From positions 6,503 to 12,377 of the forward strand of contig DJUJ01000138.1 of NCBI GenBank assembly GCA_002438345.1: DNA of 5,875 bases. The letters are read 5' to 3'. The stretch is from Paenibacillus sp. UBA6285 (lineage in GTDB: Bacteria; Bacillota; Bacilli; Paenibacillales; Paenibacillaceae). The notes under the pieces were generated by a model. It ran no database searches, was not told the origin of the DNA, and was given only the letters and a program-made list of their open reading frames with translations. A program made the translations under genes and the position numbers. Shown piece by piece: positions 1 to 5,803 of the stretch; the first letter of the stretch is position 1; each line of letters starts with the position of its first letter.

Positions 1-48
1 CTGCGAATATATTCCATAAAAATTGAGAAATCTCACCAACATCAAACA

Positions 49-1629
49 TTAAAGTCCTAGGTATTCCTTAATACCGGCTACAATTTCCCTTGCTAATTTA
101 TCTTGAAGCTGCTCACTATACATCCCTGATTCATTTCCTGTATTTGTAAGATATCCGACTTCCAGAAGCACTGCCGGCATACTGGTCTCTCGTGTTACAT
201 GCAGACTTTTCGTTCTTATTCCGTTGTCTTTGAATCCAGTACCTGCTACCAGATGTTTGTGCATAATCTGAGCAAGTGGCAGACTCTCGCTCCGCGAATA
301 GTAGGTTTCACTGCCATTTATTTTCTCTCTATTAGGATAACCCAGCTCCAGCGAATTCCCATGCACTGAAATAAATAGATTAGCCTTTGCCACTTCTGCG
401 ATATTCACTCGATCCTGAAGGCCCAGAGTTGTATCTTCAGTTCTAGTAAATACAACGTCAACCAATGCCTCCTGCATAAGCAGCGTTTGTACTTTGCGGA
501 TAACAGCCAGATTGAAGTCCTTTTCCAGCTTACCCGTTAGGCTGACTGCTCCTGATTGTGTCCCTCCATGACCCGCGTCCAGAACCACAATTGGCTTACC
601 AGTTATTCCACTACCACCTGTGGTGTTCCCTTCACTACTTGTAACATTCAAATCAAGCGTGACCAGTCCGGTGCTTTCATCAGTATTTAGTTGATACGGC
701 TGGCTTCCGACCGTTTGAATCACGAACCTAACGGTGGAAGGGCTTACACTGAACAATGCATAGCGGATCTCAGAAACTAGAGGGTAACCAGTAACATCCA
801 ACTTGCCTTGCGGACTGCCGTTTGTGGTAATACTAGGTAGGCCTCCAACGAAATTAGGAGCAAACGCTGCACCGGGAAAATCTACGACGATTCGATCCGG
901 ATTGCTCATTTTTGTGATGCTTGGTTTAGTAGCCCCAGAAACAGCGAAGATTAATCGATTCTCGGTGAAGGCTGCCCCGTTTATTAGAGGTCCTGCTGCA
1001 TTCACGCCTGAACCTCCTGGTACTGCGGATGTTTGTGGTGTAGGTGTTGGATTAGGTGAAGGTATAACACTTCCAGCGGTTGTGCCGTTATCCATTCCGG
1101 GTGTACTAATCTGAGTTGGAGAAGGTGTATTCGTTACTGTTGAACCAGTAGCGCTTCCCTCAGGTGTAGCCACCGAAGCTTGTCCACCCGTCAAATAGAC
1201 CGTTTTATCGCTATTATCCCAGCCAACCTTTAGACCGAACTGCTCACTTACGAAGCGAATCGGAACGAGAACTGTACCACCACTTTGCTTGGGTGCTGCA
1301 TTTAAATCAAACGTTACCCCATCAGCATCAGCCGTTTTCCGTCCTACAGCCAGCTCAATGCTTTTACCATCTTGGTGAACAGTTACTTTTCGGGCCTGCT
1401 GTTCCCATAACACCTCAAATCCAAGATTCTCCACTACCACTCTGACGGGAATCATAACGCTACCATTGACGTTCTCAAGTTTAATTCCTTTTGGTAAAGC
1501 AAGCTCTTGATTGTCCATAATAATTCTGCCTGAGCTACTACCAGCTGCGGCAGCTTCACGTCCAGTGAATGATAGTAATAATAATGGCATTAACAATAGC
1601 AGCAACGTCCGATACCCAGCTCTTCTCAT
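49..1629 (-). CDS. Secreted N-acetylmuramoyl-L-alanine amidase (Amidase_3) with Cu-amine-oxidase-N and AMIN domains
   Basis: This is a 526-residue cell-wall hydrolase that should cleave the bond between N-acetylmuramic acid and L-alanine in peptidoglycan, outside the cell. Residues 1-29 form a signal peptide: MRR, a leucine-rich core, then a cleavage-type AAAA. Residues about 36-148 match the copper amine oxidase N-terminal domain, seen as two similar blocks (IPVRVVVENLGFEVLW and VPIRFVSEQFGLKVGW). Residues 150-212 are a Pro/Thr/Ser/Gly linker, and about 216-330 an AMIN domain, which in relatives targets the enzyme to the envelope. The C-terminal 347-524 is the zinc amidase. It shows DAGHGG (His354), Glu369, His423 in SVHGNS, and catalytic Glu490 in LLEVGYLTN. 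The start at 1629 is preferred over an upstream in-frame TTG at 1710 because it has a good ribosome binding site and a normal signal peptide. The gene is last in its direction and has its own promoter. The family is certain; the physiological role (division, sporulation or turnover) is not. Confidence 0.93.
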   Translation of the reverse strand: MRRAGYRTLLLLLMPLLLLSFTGREAAAAGSSSGRIIMDNQELALPKGIKLENVNGSVMIPVRVVVENLGFEVLWEQQARKVTVHQDGKSIELAVGRKTADADGVTFDLNAAPKQSGGTVLVPIRFVSEQFGLKVGWDNSDKTVYLTGGQASVATPEGSATGSTVTNTPSPTQISTPGMDNGTTAGSVIPSPNPTPTPQTSAVPGGSGVNAAGPLINGAAFTENRLIFAVSGATKPSITKMSNPDRIVVDFPGAAFAPNFVGGLPSITTNGSPQGKLDVTGYPLVSEIRYALFSVSPSTVRFVIQTVGSQPYQLNTDESTGLVTLDLNVTSSEGNTTGGSGITGKPIVVLDAGHGGTQSGAVSLTGKLEKDFNLAVIRKVQTLLMQEALVDVVFTRTEDTTLGLQDRVNIAEVAKANLFISVHGNSLELGYPNREKINGSETYYSRSESLPLAQIMHKHLVAGTGFKDNGIRTKSLHVTRETSMPAVLLEVGYLTNTGNESGMYSEQLQDKLAREIVAGIKEYLGL

Positions 1630-1636
1630 TTTTCCG

Positions 1637-1644
1637 CTCCTTCT
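1637..1644 (-). promoter_or_regulatory. Ribosome binding site that fixes the amidase start
   Basis: On the minus strand AGAAGGAG lies 7 bases before the ATG at 1629. The alternative in-frame TTG at 1710 has no Shine-Dalgarno sequence and would sit only a few bases inside the predicted transcript. The ATG at 1629 is therefore the start. Confidence 0.85.
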
Positions 1645-1721
1645 GCAAGTAATAGATTCTAGATAAGTACTTAGACGACAGAAATCACCAAATGTTTCCT
1701 TTATCACCAATGAATATTTCG

Positions 1722-1730
1722 ATTATAGCA
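1722..1730 (-). promoter_or_regulatory. Extended -10 promoter of the amidase gene
   Basis: Minus-strand TGCTATAAT is a perfect extended -10 element (TGn plus TATAAT). No good -35 is visible at 16-18 bases (TGTCGG is the nearest), which is tolerated by extended -10 promoters. Transcription would begin near 1715, leaving a leader of roughly 85 bases before the ATG at 1629. The element touches the T-tract of the leuCD terminator, so its -35 region falls inside the terminator hairpin. Confidence 0.65.
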
Positions 1731-1769
1731 AAAAAACTTCTATTTCCGACACTCGGAAATAGAAGTTTT
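1730..1769 (-). terminator. Rho-independent terminator of leuCD
   Basis: A perfect 17-base inverted repeat (1733-1749 and 1753-1769) encloses a 3-base loop. On the minus strand it ends in a run of seven T at 1736-1730. It begins 48 bases beyond the leuD stop codon and so closes the leuC-leuD transcript. Read on the plus strand, the stem is followed only by GCGTAATTTTT, so termination in that direction would be weaker. Confidence 0.92.
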
Positions 1770-1816
1770 GCGTAATTTTTGTAAAGTTTAAGAATGAGAC
1801 CAGTTATATCCTATTA

Positions 1817-2419
1817 TTAAGAGAATAACTTGGCCGCATGACGGTCTTCATAAGCAGCAATTTCATCCGCATGCTGAAGGGTTAATCCGATATCATCCAG
1901 ACCTTGCAGCAAAAACTGACGGCGGTGCTCATCTAAATCAAAGCTGATGCTCAGTCCAAATTCATCATGGAGTGTATTGTTCTCAAGATCCACTGTCAAC
2001 TGGTAACCATCATGCTCGGCTGTCCGATTAAACAGCTCATCCACTTGTTCTTCCGAAAGCTTGATCGGCAGAATGCCGTTCTTAAAGCAGTTGTTGTAGA
2101 AGATATCCGCATAAGAAGGTGCAATGACAACTCTGAACCCATAATCCATAATGGCCCAAGGTGCATGCTCCCGTGAGGAACCACAGCCAAAGTTAGCACG
2201 TGAGATCAAGACAGAAGCACCTTTATAGCGTGGTTTATTCATTTCAAAGGCAGCGTTATCGTTACCAGCTTCATCAAAACGCCATTCGTAGAACAAAAAT
2301 TGTCCAAACCCTGTCCGTTCAATCCGTTTCAAAAACTGCTTTGGGATAATCGCATCCGTATCTACATTCACCCGGTCTACTGGTGCAACAATTCCTGTAA
2401 TTTTTTTAAAAGCATCCAT
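1817..2419 (-). CDS. leuD: 3-isopropylmalate dehydratase, small subunit
   Basis: This is the small (swivel-domain) subunit of isopropylmalate isomerase, which converts 2-isopropylmalate to 3-isopropylmalate in leucine synthesis in the cytoplasm. The 200 residues match the usual family length of about 195-200. Visible signatures are [12 protein letters not shown] (residues 19-30), the conserved [14 protein letters not shown] at 76-89, and [26 protein letters not shown] at about 94-119 (given here as landmarks of the aconitase C-terminal swivel fold). The start is supported by GGGAGGA at 2427-2433, 7 bases upstream of the ATG. It follows leuC by 29 bases with no promoter visible between them, so both are one transcript, ended at 1730-1769. 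Reading frame and motifs are intact. Confidence 0.97.
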   Translation of the reverse strand: MDAFKKITGIVAPVDRVNVDTDAIIPKQFLKRIERTGFGQFLFYEWRFDEAGNDNAAFEMNKPRYKGASVLISRANFGCGSSREHAPWAIMDYGFRVVIAPSYADIFYNNCFKNGILPIKLSEEQVDELFNRTAEHDGYQLTVDLENNTLHDEFGLSISFDLDEHRRQFLLQGLDDIGLTLQHADEIAAYEDRHAAKLFS

Positions 2420-2448
2420 AATTTTATCCTCCCGTGTTCTCTCTAGTT

Positions 2449-3873
2449 CTATGAGCTGACGGCTTCCGTCTTATAGTTCCAATCACGTACATCAGTGAAA
2501 CGACCCTTTATCGCAGCTGCAGCAGCCATAGCTGGGGATACCAGATGCGTGCGTCCACCGCGACCTTGACGTCCTTCAAAGTTACGGTTCGAGGTAGATG
2601 CGCAGCGTTGTCCAGGTTGCAGAACATCCGGGTTCATCGCAAGGCACATGCTGCATCCCGCTTCACGCCATTCAAAACCCGCATCAGTGAAGACTTTATC
2701 AAGTCCTTCCTTCTCAGCTTGCATTTTGACACGACCAGAGCCAGGAACAACAATTGCGGTAACCTTATCAGAGACCTTATGGCCTTTTGCTACCACTGCT
2801 GCCGCTCTCAAATCTTCGATCCGTCCGTTCGTGCAAGAACCGATAAATACATAGTCAATCGGAATTTCAGAAATTGGCGTACCAGGAATCAAATCCATAT
2901 ATTCAAGCGCTTTTTCAGCAGCTTTACGTTCATTTTCTGTGGTGAAATCAGCCGGGTTCGGTACACTAGAGTTGATGTCAGTTCCCATACCGGGGCTAGT
3001 TCCCCAGGTTACTTGAGGAATCAAAGTTTCCACATCGAAGTCAACAACCGTATCGTACTGAGCTCCCTCGTCGCTTACAAGACCCTTCCATGTTTCAACA
3101 GCAGCGTCATAAGCTTCGCCTTGCGGTACGTACTGACGTTCACGCAGATAGTTAAAAGTAGTTTCATCAGGAGCAATCAAGCCGGCTCTCGCTCCGCCTT
3201 CGATCGACATGTTGCAGACCGTCATGCGTTCTTCCATCGACAGCTCACGAATGGCCTCGCCTGTATACTCAATAACATAACCTGTTGCAAAATCAGTACC
3301 GTACTTAGCAATAACACCAAGGATCATATCCTTTGCTGTTACACCAGGATTGCGTTTACCTGTGAAACGAACTTCCATAGTCTTTGCTTTGGATTGCTGC
3401 AAACATTGGGTAGCCATTACATGTTCAACTTCGCTAGTTCCGATACCAAAGGCCAGGGCGCCGAATGCTCCATGTGTGGAGGTATGGCTGTCTCCGCAAA
3501 CAATAGTTTTGCCAGGGTGCGTCAAGCCGATTTCAGGTCCCATTACGTGTACAACGCCTTGATCAATATCATTCAAGTCGAACAATCTCACACCAAAATC
3601 AGCACAGTTCTTAGAAAGTGTATCAATTTGTTGCTTGGAAATTGGATCCTTAATGTTAAAACGATCCTTCGTTGGGACGTTGTGGTCCATCGTAGCGAAC
3701 GTTAGTTCAGGACGGCGAACCTTGCGGTTACTGAGGCGAAGTCCTTCGAAAGCTTGTGGAGAAGTTACTTCATGAACCAAATGCAGATCGATATAAATAA
3801 TGCTAGGCTTACCTTCCTCTTGATGAATAACATGATTATCCCAAATCTTCTCAAACATTGTCTTGTTGCTCAT
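2449..3873 (-). CDS. leuC: 3-isopropylmalate dehydratase, large subunit
   Basis: This is the catalytic large subunit of isopropylmalate isomerase, an aconitase-family enzyme carrying a [4Fe-4S] cluster. It acts with LeuD on 2-isopropylmalate in the cytoplasm. It has 474 residues, slightly above the common 466-472. Landmarks are [16 protein letters not shown] (about 31-46), the histidine- and serine-rich [19 protein letters not shown] (127-145), [15 protein letters not shown] with cluster ligand Cys347, and [11 protein letters not shown] with ligands Cys407 and Cys410. [19 protein letters not shown] at about 429-447 is the family's C-terminal signature. The start is supported by GAGGTGA at 3878-3884. 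It is first in the leuCD operon. No leuA or leuB is in the window, so the rest of the pathway must be encoded elsewhere. All cluster ligands are present, so it should be functional. Confidence 0.98.
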   Translation of the reverse strand: MSNKTMFEKIWDNHVIHQEEGKPSIIYIDLHLVHEVTSPQAFEGLRLSNRKVRRPELTFATMDHNVPTKDRFNIKDPISKQQIDTLSKNCADFGVRLFDLNDIDQGVVHVMGPEIGLTHPGKTIVCGDSHTSTHGAFGALAFGIGTSEVEHVMATQCLQQSKAKTMEVRFTGKRNPGVTAKDMILGVIAKYGTDFATGYVIEYTGEAIRELSMEERMTVCNMSIEGGARAGLIAPDETTFNYLRERQYVPQGEAYDAAVETWKGLVSDEGAQYDTVVDFDVETLIPQVTWGTSPGMGTDINSSVPNPADFTTENERKAAEKALEYMDLIPGTPISEIPIDYVFIGSCTNGRIEDLRAAAVVAKGHKVSDKVTAIVVPGSGRVKMQAEKEGLDKVFTDAGFEWREAGCSMCLAMNPDVLQPGQRCASTSNRNFEGRQGRGGRTHLVSPAMAAAAAIKGRFTDVRDWNYKTEAVSS

Positions 3874-3905
3874 AATTTCACCTCATTAATAGAATCGTTC
3901 ATTGG

Positions 3906-3927
3906 AAGAGAGCGTGGAGTCTCTCTT
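3906..3927 (-). other. Stem-loop at the 5' end of the leuCD leader
   Basis: Minus-strand AAGAGAG and CTCTCTT (3921-3927 and 3906-3912) pair perfectly around an 8-base loop. The hairpin starts about 4 bases after the predicted transcript start near 3931 and ends about 32 bases before the leuC start codon. No T-run follows, so it is not a terminator. A hairpin at the extreme 5' end often protects a Gram-positive mRNA from decay; that role here is inference. Confidence 0.45.
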
Positions 3928-3928
3928 G

Positions 3929-3943
3929 AATGTTCTAAATATA
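3929..3943 (-). promoter_or_regulatory. CodY-like box over the leuC -10 region
   Basis: Minus-strand TATATTTAGAACATT agrees with the CodY consensus AATTTTCWGAAAATT at 11 of 15 positions. It overlaps the leuC -10 element and the predicted transcript start, where binding would repress. CodY is an established regulator of branched-chain amino acid genes in Firmicutes. The motif is degenerate and AT-rich, so chance is a real alternative. Confidence 0.35.
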
Positions 3944-3967
3944 ACATCACCGTCTTTATAATTCCAA
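3938..3967 (-). promoter_or_regulatory. Predicted leuCD promoter
   Basis: On the minus strand, -35 TTGGAA (3967-3962) and -10 TATATT (3943-3938) are separated by 18 bases. TGT directly before the -10 makes it an extended -10. Transcription would begin near 3931, giving a leader of about 58 bases. The imperfect -35 fits a promoter needing an activator, and the putative regulator box at 3989-4006 is centred about 66 bases upstream of this start. Confidence 0.6.
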
Positions 3968-3979
3968 GATATGATATCT
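3967..3979. promoter_or_regulatory. 13-base palindrome at the leuC -35 edge, possible activator contact site
   Basis: AGATATGATATCT is a perfect palindrome around a central G at 3973, about 42 bases before the predicted leuC start. It overlaps the -35 hexamer by one base. LysR-type regulators usually have a second, weaker activation site here. A TCTATAGA palindrome at 3977-3984 continues it, so ATAG-type half-sites recur at about 10-base steps (3980, 3989, 4000). Confidence 0.35.
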
Positions 3980-3988
3980 ATAGAAGTG

Positions 3989-4006
3989 ATAGGTTGATCC
4001 TATAAG
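3989..4006. promoter_or_regulatory. Putative LysR-type regulator box upstream of leuCD
   Basis: ATAGGTTGATCCTATAAG contains ATAG-N7-CTAT, an interrupted palindrome of the T-N11-A type bound by LysR-family proteins. It shares 14 of 18 bases, in the same orientation, with 4479-4496 in front of the regulator gene. Its centre lies about 66 bases upstream of the predicted leuC start, where the main recognition site of LysR-type activators is normally found. Confidence 0.6.
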
Positions 4007-4152
4007 TGAGAATAAGATATGTTCAACTATATCAAAGATGACCTCTCCGTGGTTCGGGGGGGACACACAGTCAGAATCATAGCACTTTCGTTAAAGATTC
4101 TTCGCAAGTAACACTATAATTAAGAGCGCCGACGGAAGCGATGTGTAGGAGC
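4007..4152. other. Non-coding spacer with no recognisable gene
   Basis: Both strands were read for coding potential, and no start codon with a ribosome binding site leads into a credible frame. It contains a run of seven G at 4056-4062, and a GC-richer patch at about 4124-4140 adjoining the repeat cluster. A TATAAT at 4115-4120 has only a poor -35 (TTAAAG at 4091-4096). No RNA gene is recognisable. Confidence 0.4.
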
Positions 4153-4342
4153 ATTTAATTGCATTTTGTACAGCTATAATCCTTCAAGTAGCTCAACAAT
4201 GGATATAAGTGTATTTCGTACACCTATTTTCTTGATTTATTCCCGTTGAGGTGATTTCCCTAGTTTTTAGTTGTATAGAATACATTTAAAACTAGACTGA
4301 ACCCTTTTGCATACGAAATAGATGTATAGAATGCATTTATCT
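4153..4342. repeat. Mirror-symmetric cluster of four palindromic repeat units
   Basis: Four imperfect copies of a 29-base unit lie at 4153-4181 (A), 4203-4231 (B), 4263-4291 (C) and 4314-4342 (D). A and B read on the plus strand; C and D match A when reverse-complemented. To A, B matches at 22 of 29 positions, C at 20 and D at 19. C and D share TGTATAGAATRCATTTA. Each unit is itself a rough inverted repeat with core TGTA-5 bases-TACA, perfect in B and C. Centre spacings are 50, 60 and 51, so A-D and B-C are symmetric about 4247 and the element could fold as one long hairpin. No transposase is present. It resembles a REP-like or non-autonomous mobile repeat; whether it recurs in the genome cannot be seen here. 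Confidence 0.6.
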
Positions 4343-4408
4343 CGATGATTGATTCCGGTTCCAGAAGCTAGGGTCATTTTTGTGAGAGATGCCATCTCCT
4401 TATCAGCT

Positions 4409-4436
4409 TTGACAATCTTACGAATTGAAGCATAAA
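4409..4436 (+). promoter_or_regulatory. Candidate promoter of the LysR-type regulator gene
   Basis: A perfect -35 TTGACA (4409-4414) is followed after 16 bases by CATAAA (4431-4436), which matches the -10 consensus at 4 of 6. Transcription would begin near 4443, upstream of the operator half-sites, giving a leader of about 80 bases. A second option is TATACT at 4485-4490, inside the operator, with no good -35. Either way, bound regulator would block its own transcription. Confidence 0.45.
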
Positions 4437-4456
4437 TAGCCACTTATAACAATTGC

Positions 4457-4496
4457 ACCTATACAAAACTACAATCTTATAGGTTATACTTATAAG
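4457..4496. promoter_or_regulatory. Putative autoregulatory operator of the LysR-type regulator
   Basis: ACCTATA (4457-4463) and TATAGGT (4478-4484) form a perfect 7-base inverted repeat, and ACTTATA follows at 4488-4494. Half-site centres are 21 and 10 bases apart, about two helical turns and one, as expected for a tetrameric LysR-type protein. The stretch 4479-4496 shares 14 of 18 bases with the box upstream of leuC. CTTATA (4476-4481) and TATAAG (4491-4496) are also exact inverse copies. The site ends 27 bases before the regulator's start codon. Confidence 0.55.
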
Positions 4497-4523
4497 TAAA
4501 TTAATCTACTAAGGAGTTCATAC

Positions 4524-5435
4524 ATGGAACTGAGACAACTGCAATATGTGCTGCAAATCGCGGCTGAAAAAAACTTCTCTCGTGCAGCGGACAAGCTGCA
4601 CATTGCCCAGCCATCACTCAGCCAGCAGCTTTCCAAACTGGAAAAAGAGCTCGGTGTAATGCTGTTTCAGCGTAATACCAGCTCCGTTGAGCTGACTTAT
4701 GCCGGATCAAAATTCGTGGAGCAAGCCCAAATCATTATTGATGGCGTAGAACTATTGCGGCAAGAAATGTCTGACATTTCTGAACTGCGTACCGGGCGTG
4801 TCGTTGTAGGCAGTATGCCGATCACAGGTGCACATCTACTACCGCATGTGCTTCCGGTTTTTAAACAGAATTATCCTGAAGTAGAAATCACACTGCTCGA
4901 AGACTCCTCCATGAACCTGGAGAAGCTCACTGCGAGTGGACAGACCGATTTAAGCCTGCTCTCATTACCACTCGAGATTCCGGCTCTAGCTTATGAAGAG
5001 CTTGGCGAGGAAAGGATTGATCTTGCAGTCCCTCCTGAACATCCGCTCGCTAAACGAAGCTTAGATGGAACAAGGACCTCTTTGGAAGAACTAAAGAACG
5101 AGCCATTTATCGTACTTAAGGAAGGTCAAGGCTTCCGTAAAATGACTGTTGAATTGTGCAGGGAAGCTGGATTTGAGCCACAAATCGTCTTTGAGAGCAA
5201 TAACATGGAGACGGTCCAGTCACTGGTGGCCACTGGCATGGGGGTAACTCTTGTGCCTCATTTCATTGCTCGGGCACCGCGGAGTGAATTCGTCCCAGTC
5301 TACCTACCGCTCGCTGACCCTGCTCCTAGCCGAACACTAGTCGTAGCTTATCGACGTGGACGTTATTTATCCAAGGCCGCAAAGGCTTTTGTAGAAACAT
5401 TCAAATCAACGGTAGCTGAATTAACCGAAGAATAG
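4524..5435 (+). CDS. LysR-type transcriptional regulator, probably of leuCD
   Basis: This is a 303-residue DNA-binding regulator of standard length for its family. Residues 1-60 are the winged helix-turn-helix: LRQLQYVLQIAAEKNFSRAA, then AQPSLSQQLSKLEKELGVMLFQR (the recognition helix region), then a TYAG turn. Residues about 60-88 form the dimerisation helix. About 92-300 is the periplasmic-binding-protein-like effector domain (VVVGSMPITGAHLLPHVL, then ATGMGVTLVPHF near 236-247). AAGGAG at 4511-4516, 7 bases before the ATG, supports the start. It has one cysteine (Cys212), so an OxyR-type disulfide switch is excluded. It diverges from leuC, and a shared box lies in front of both genes, so it probably activates leuCD and represses itself. 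The ligand is unknown; 2-isopropylmalate, the LeuCD substrate, is a plausible guess only. Confidence 0.93.
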   Translation: MELRQLQYVLQIAAEKNFSRAADKLHIAQPSLSQQLSKLEKELGVMLFQRNTSSVELTYAGSKFVEQAQIIIDGVELLRQEMSDISELRTGRVVVGSMPITGAHLLPHVLPVFKQNYPEVEITLLEDSSMNLEKLTASGQTDLSLLSLPLEIPALAYEELGEERIDLAVPPEHPLAKRSLDGTRTSLEELKNEPFIVLKEGQGFRKMTVELCREAGFEPQIVFESNNMETVQSLVATGMGVTLVPHFIARAPRSEFVPVYLPLADPAPSRTLVVAYRRGRYLSKAAKAFVETFKSTVAELTEE

Positions 5436-5471
5436 ACACTTAGATTCTCCTAACCTTGACCCACAACAAAT

Positions 5472-5517
5472 AAAGCGCCCCAGTAACCATCCTCATGGCT
5501 ATCGGGGCACTTTTTTT
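5472..5517 (+). terminator. Rho-independent terminator between convergent genes
   Basis: AAAGCGCCCC (5472-5481) pairs with GGGGCACTTT (5504-5513) with one internal mismatch. CCAT and ATGG extend the stem around a CCTC loop, and T runs from 5511 to 5517. It ends the regulator transcript 36 bases after its stop codon. On the minus strand the stem is followed by CGCTTTATTTGTT, so it may also stop, less efficiently, the small gene ending at 5546. Confidence 0.9.
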
Positions 5518-5545
5518 AGCAAATATGCCTTTTAACATCCCTAAC

Positions 5546-5743
5546 TTATTTACGCATATTACGCTTTGTAATCAGGCGGTTCTGATCATCTGACACTCGA
5601 GCTGTACTTTCATTAACCGGCCCATTATCGATGGGTGTCCCAGTGTGATCTTCCACAAATTCACGAGTCACACTATTCTGAAACTCTGCCATTTCGTTCG
5701 GATCTTGGTTCTGTGCCTGCTCGACATTGTTGTCTTTAGTCAA
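5546..5743 (-). CDS. Small hydrophilic protein of unknown function, TTG start
   Basis: This frame encodes 65 residues that I do not recognise. It is very polar: 9 Asn and 5 Gln, 12 acidic against 8 basic residues, and no Cys, Trp or Tyr. It has no signal peptide or membrane segment and ends in a basic tail (ITKRNMRK). It looks largely disordered, with at most a short helix around residues 16-32 (NEMAEFQNSVTREFVED). The start is TTG, backed by an excellent AGGAGGT 8 bases upstream, which makes it a real gene despite its size. It is convergent with the regulator gene and shares the hairpin region at 5472-5517. A small acid-soluble spore-type or stress protein would fit its composition, but no known motif such as that of alpha/beta SASPs is present, so the function stays open. 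Confidence 0.75.
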   Translation of the reverse strand: MTKDNNVEQAQNQDPNEMAEFQNSVTREFVEDHTGTPIDNGPVNESTARVSDDQNRLITKRNMRK

Positions 5744-5751
5744 TTTACTCC

Positions 5752-5758
5752 ACCTCCT
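5752..5758 (-). promoter_or_regulatory. Strong ribosome binding site supporting a TTG start
   Basis: Minus-strand AGGAGGT is a near-perfect Shine-Dalgarno sequence, 8 bases before the TTG at 5743. It decides both that the small frame is translated and where it begins. Confidence 0.85.
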
Positions 5759-5773
5759 GGTAACAGATTATAA

Positions 5774-5803
5774 GTATTTCGCCCCTTCGCTTAGAGGTTA
5801 AAC
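5774..5803 (-). promoter_or_regulatory. Possible sporulation or stress promoter of the small gene
   Basis: Minus-strand GTTTA (5803-5799) and GGCGAAATAC (5783-5774), 15 bases apart, resemble a forespore sigma-F promoter (GYWTA-15-GGHNANNHTR as I recall it), missing only the last two -10 positions. GTTTAA is also the sigma-B -35 consensus, but the matching -10 is poor. Competing sigma-A style TATAAT hexamers lie at 5804-5809 and 5767-5772 on the same strand, both lacking a good -35. Confidence 0.3.

Noticed and set aside
1..17. Start of another minus-strand gene (ATGGAATAT at 17)
   Set aside because: The nearest purine-rich stretch is about 14 bases upstream, too far for normal initiation, and only 17 bases are available to judge.
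22..40. Amidase terminator just after its stop codon
   Set aside because: On the minus strand TGAG-ATTT-CTCA followed by ATTTTTATG gives only a 4-base-pair stem, too weak to call; the real terminator may lie outside the window.
803..1114. Plus-strand open frame opposite the amidase
   Set aside because: It is antisense to the linker and AMIN region; its residues simply mirror the Pro/Thr/Gly-rich coding bias of the real gene.
1630..1710. A 27-codon N-terminal extension of the amidase starting at TTG 1710
   Set aside because: It lacks a ribosome binding site, begins about 5 bases after the predicted transcript start, and would bury the signal peptide. The ATG at 1629 has all expected signals.
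1996..2199. Second minus-strand frame inside leuD
   Set aside because: It is an out-of-frame shadow of leuD without its own start signal.
2545..3705. Long open frame of 386 codons on the plus strand opposite leuC
   Set aside because: It is antisense to an intact, motif-complete leuC. Its translation is rich in Cys, His, Arg, Ser and Phe with no recognisable domain, and it has no proper ribosome binding site.
3874..3931. T-box or leucine attenuator leader before leuC
   Set aside because: The predicted leader is only about 58 bases and holds one hairpin without a T-run. No T-box sequence, specifier loop or leucine-rich leader peptide is visible.
3754..4005. Plus-strand 83-codon frame spanning the leuC start and promoter
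   Set aside because: It overlaps the leuC start and its control sites, has no ribosome binding site, and gives a composition unlike a real protein.
4115..4180. TATAAT hexamers at 4115-4120 and 4175-4180 as plus-strand promoters
   Set aside because: Neither has a convincing -35 at 16-18 bases. The second is part of the repeat unit, and no gene begins soon after either one.
4153..4342. CRISPR array
   Set aside because: The units are diverged, in both orientations, with only four copies, unequal spacing and no cas genes; they fit palindromic interspersed repeats instead.
4524..5435. Regulator as an OxyR-type peroxide sensor, suggested by the ATAG-N7-CTAT boxes
   Set aside because: The protein has a single cysteine (Cys212) and lacks the paired redox cysteines; the divergent leuC target also argues for a metabolic regulator.
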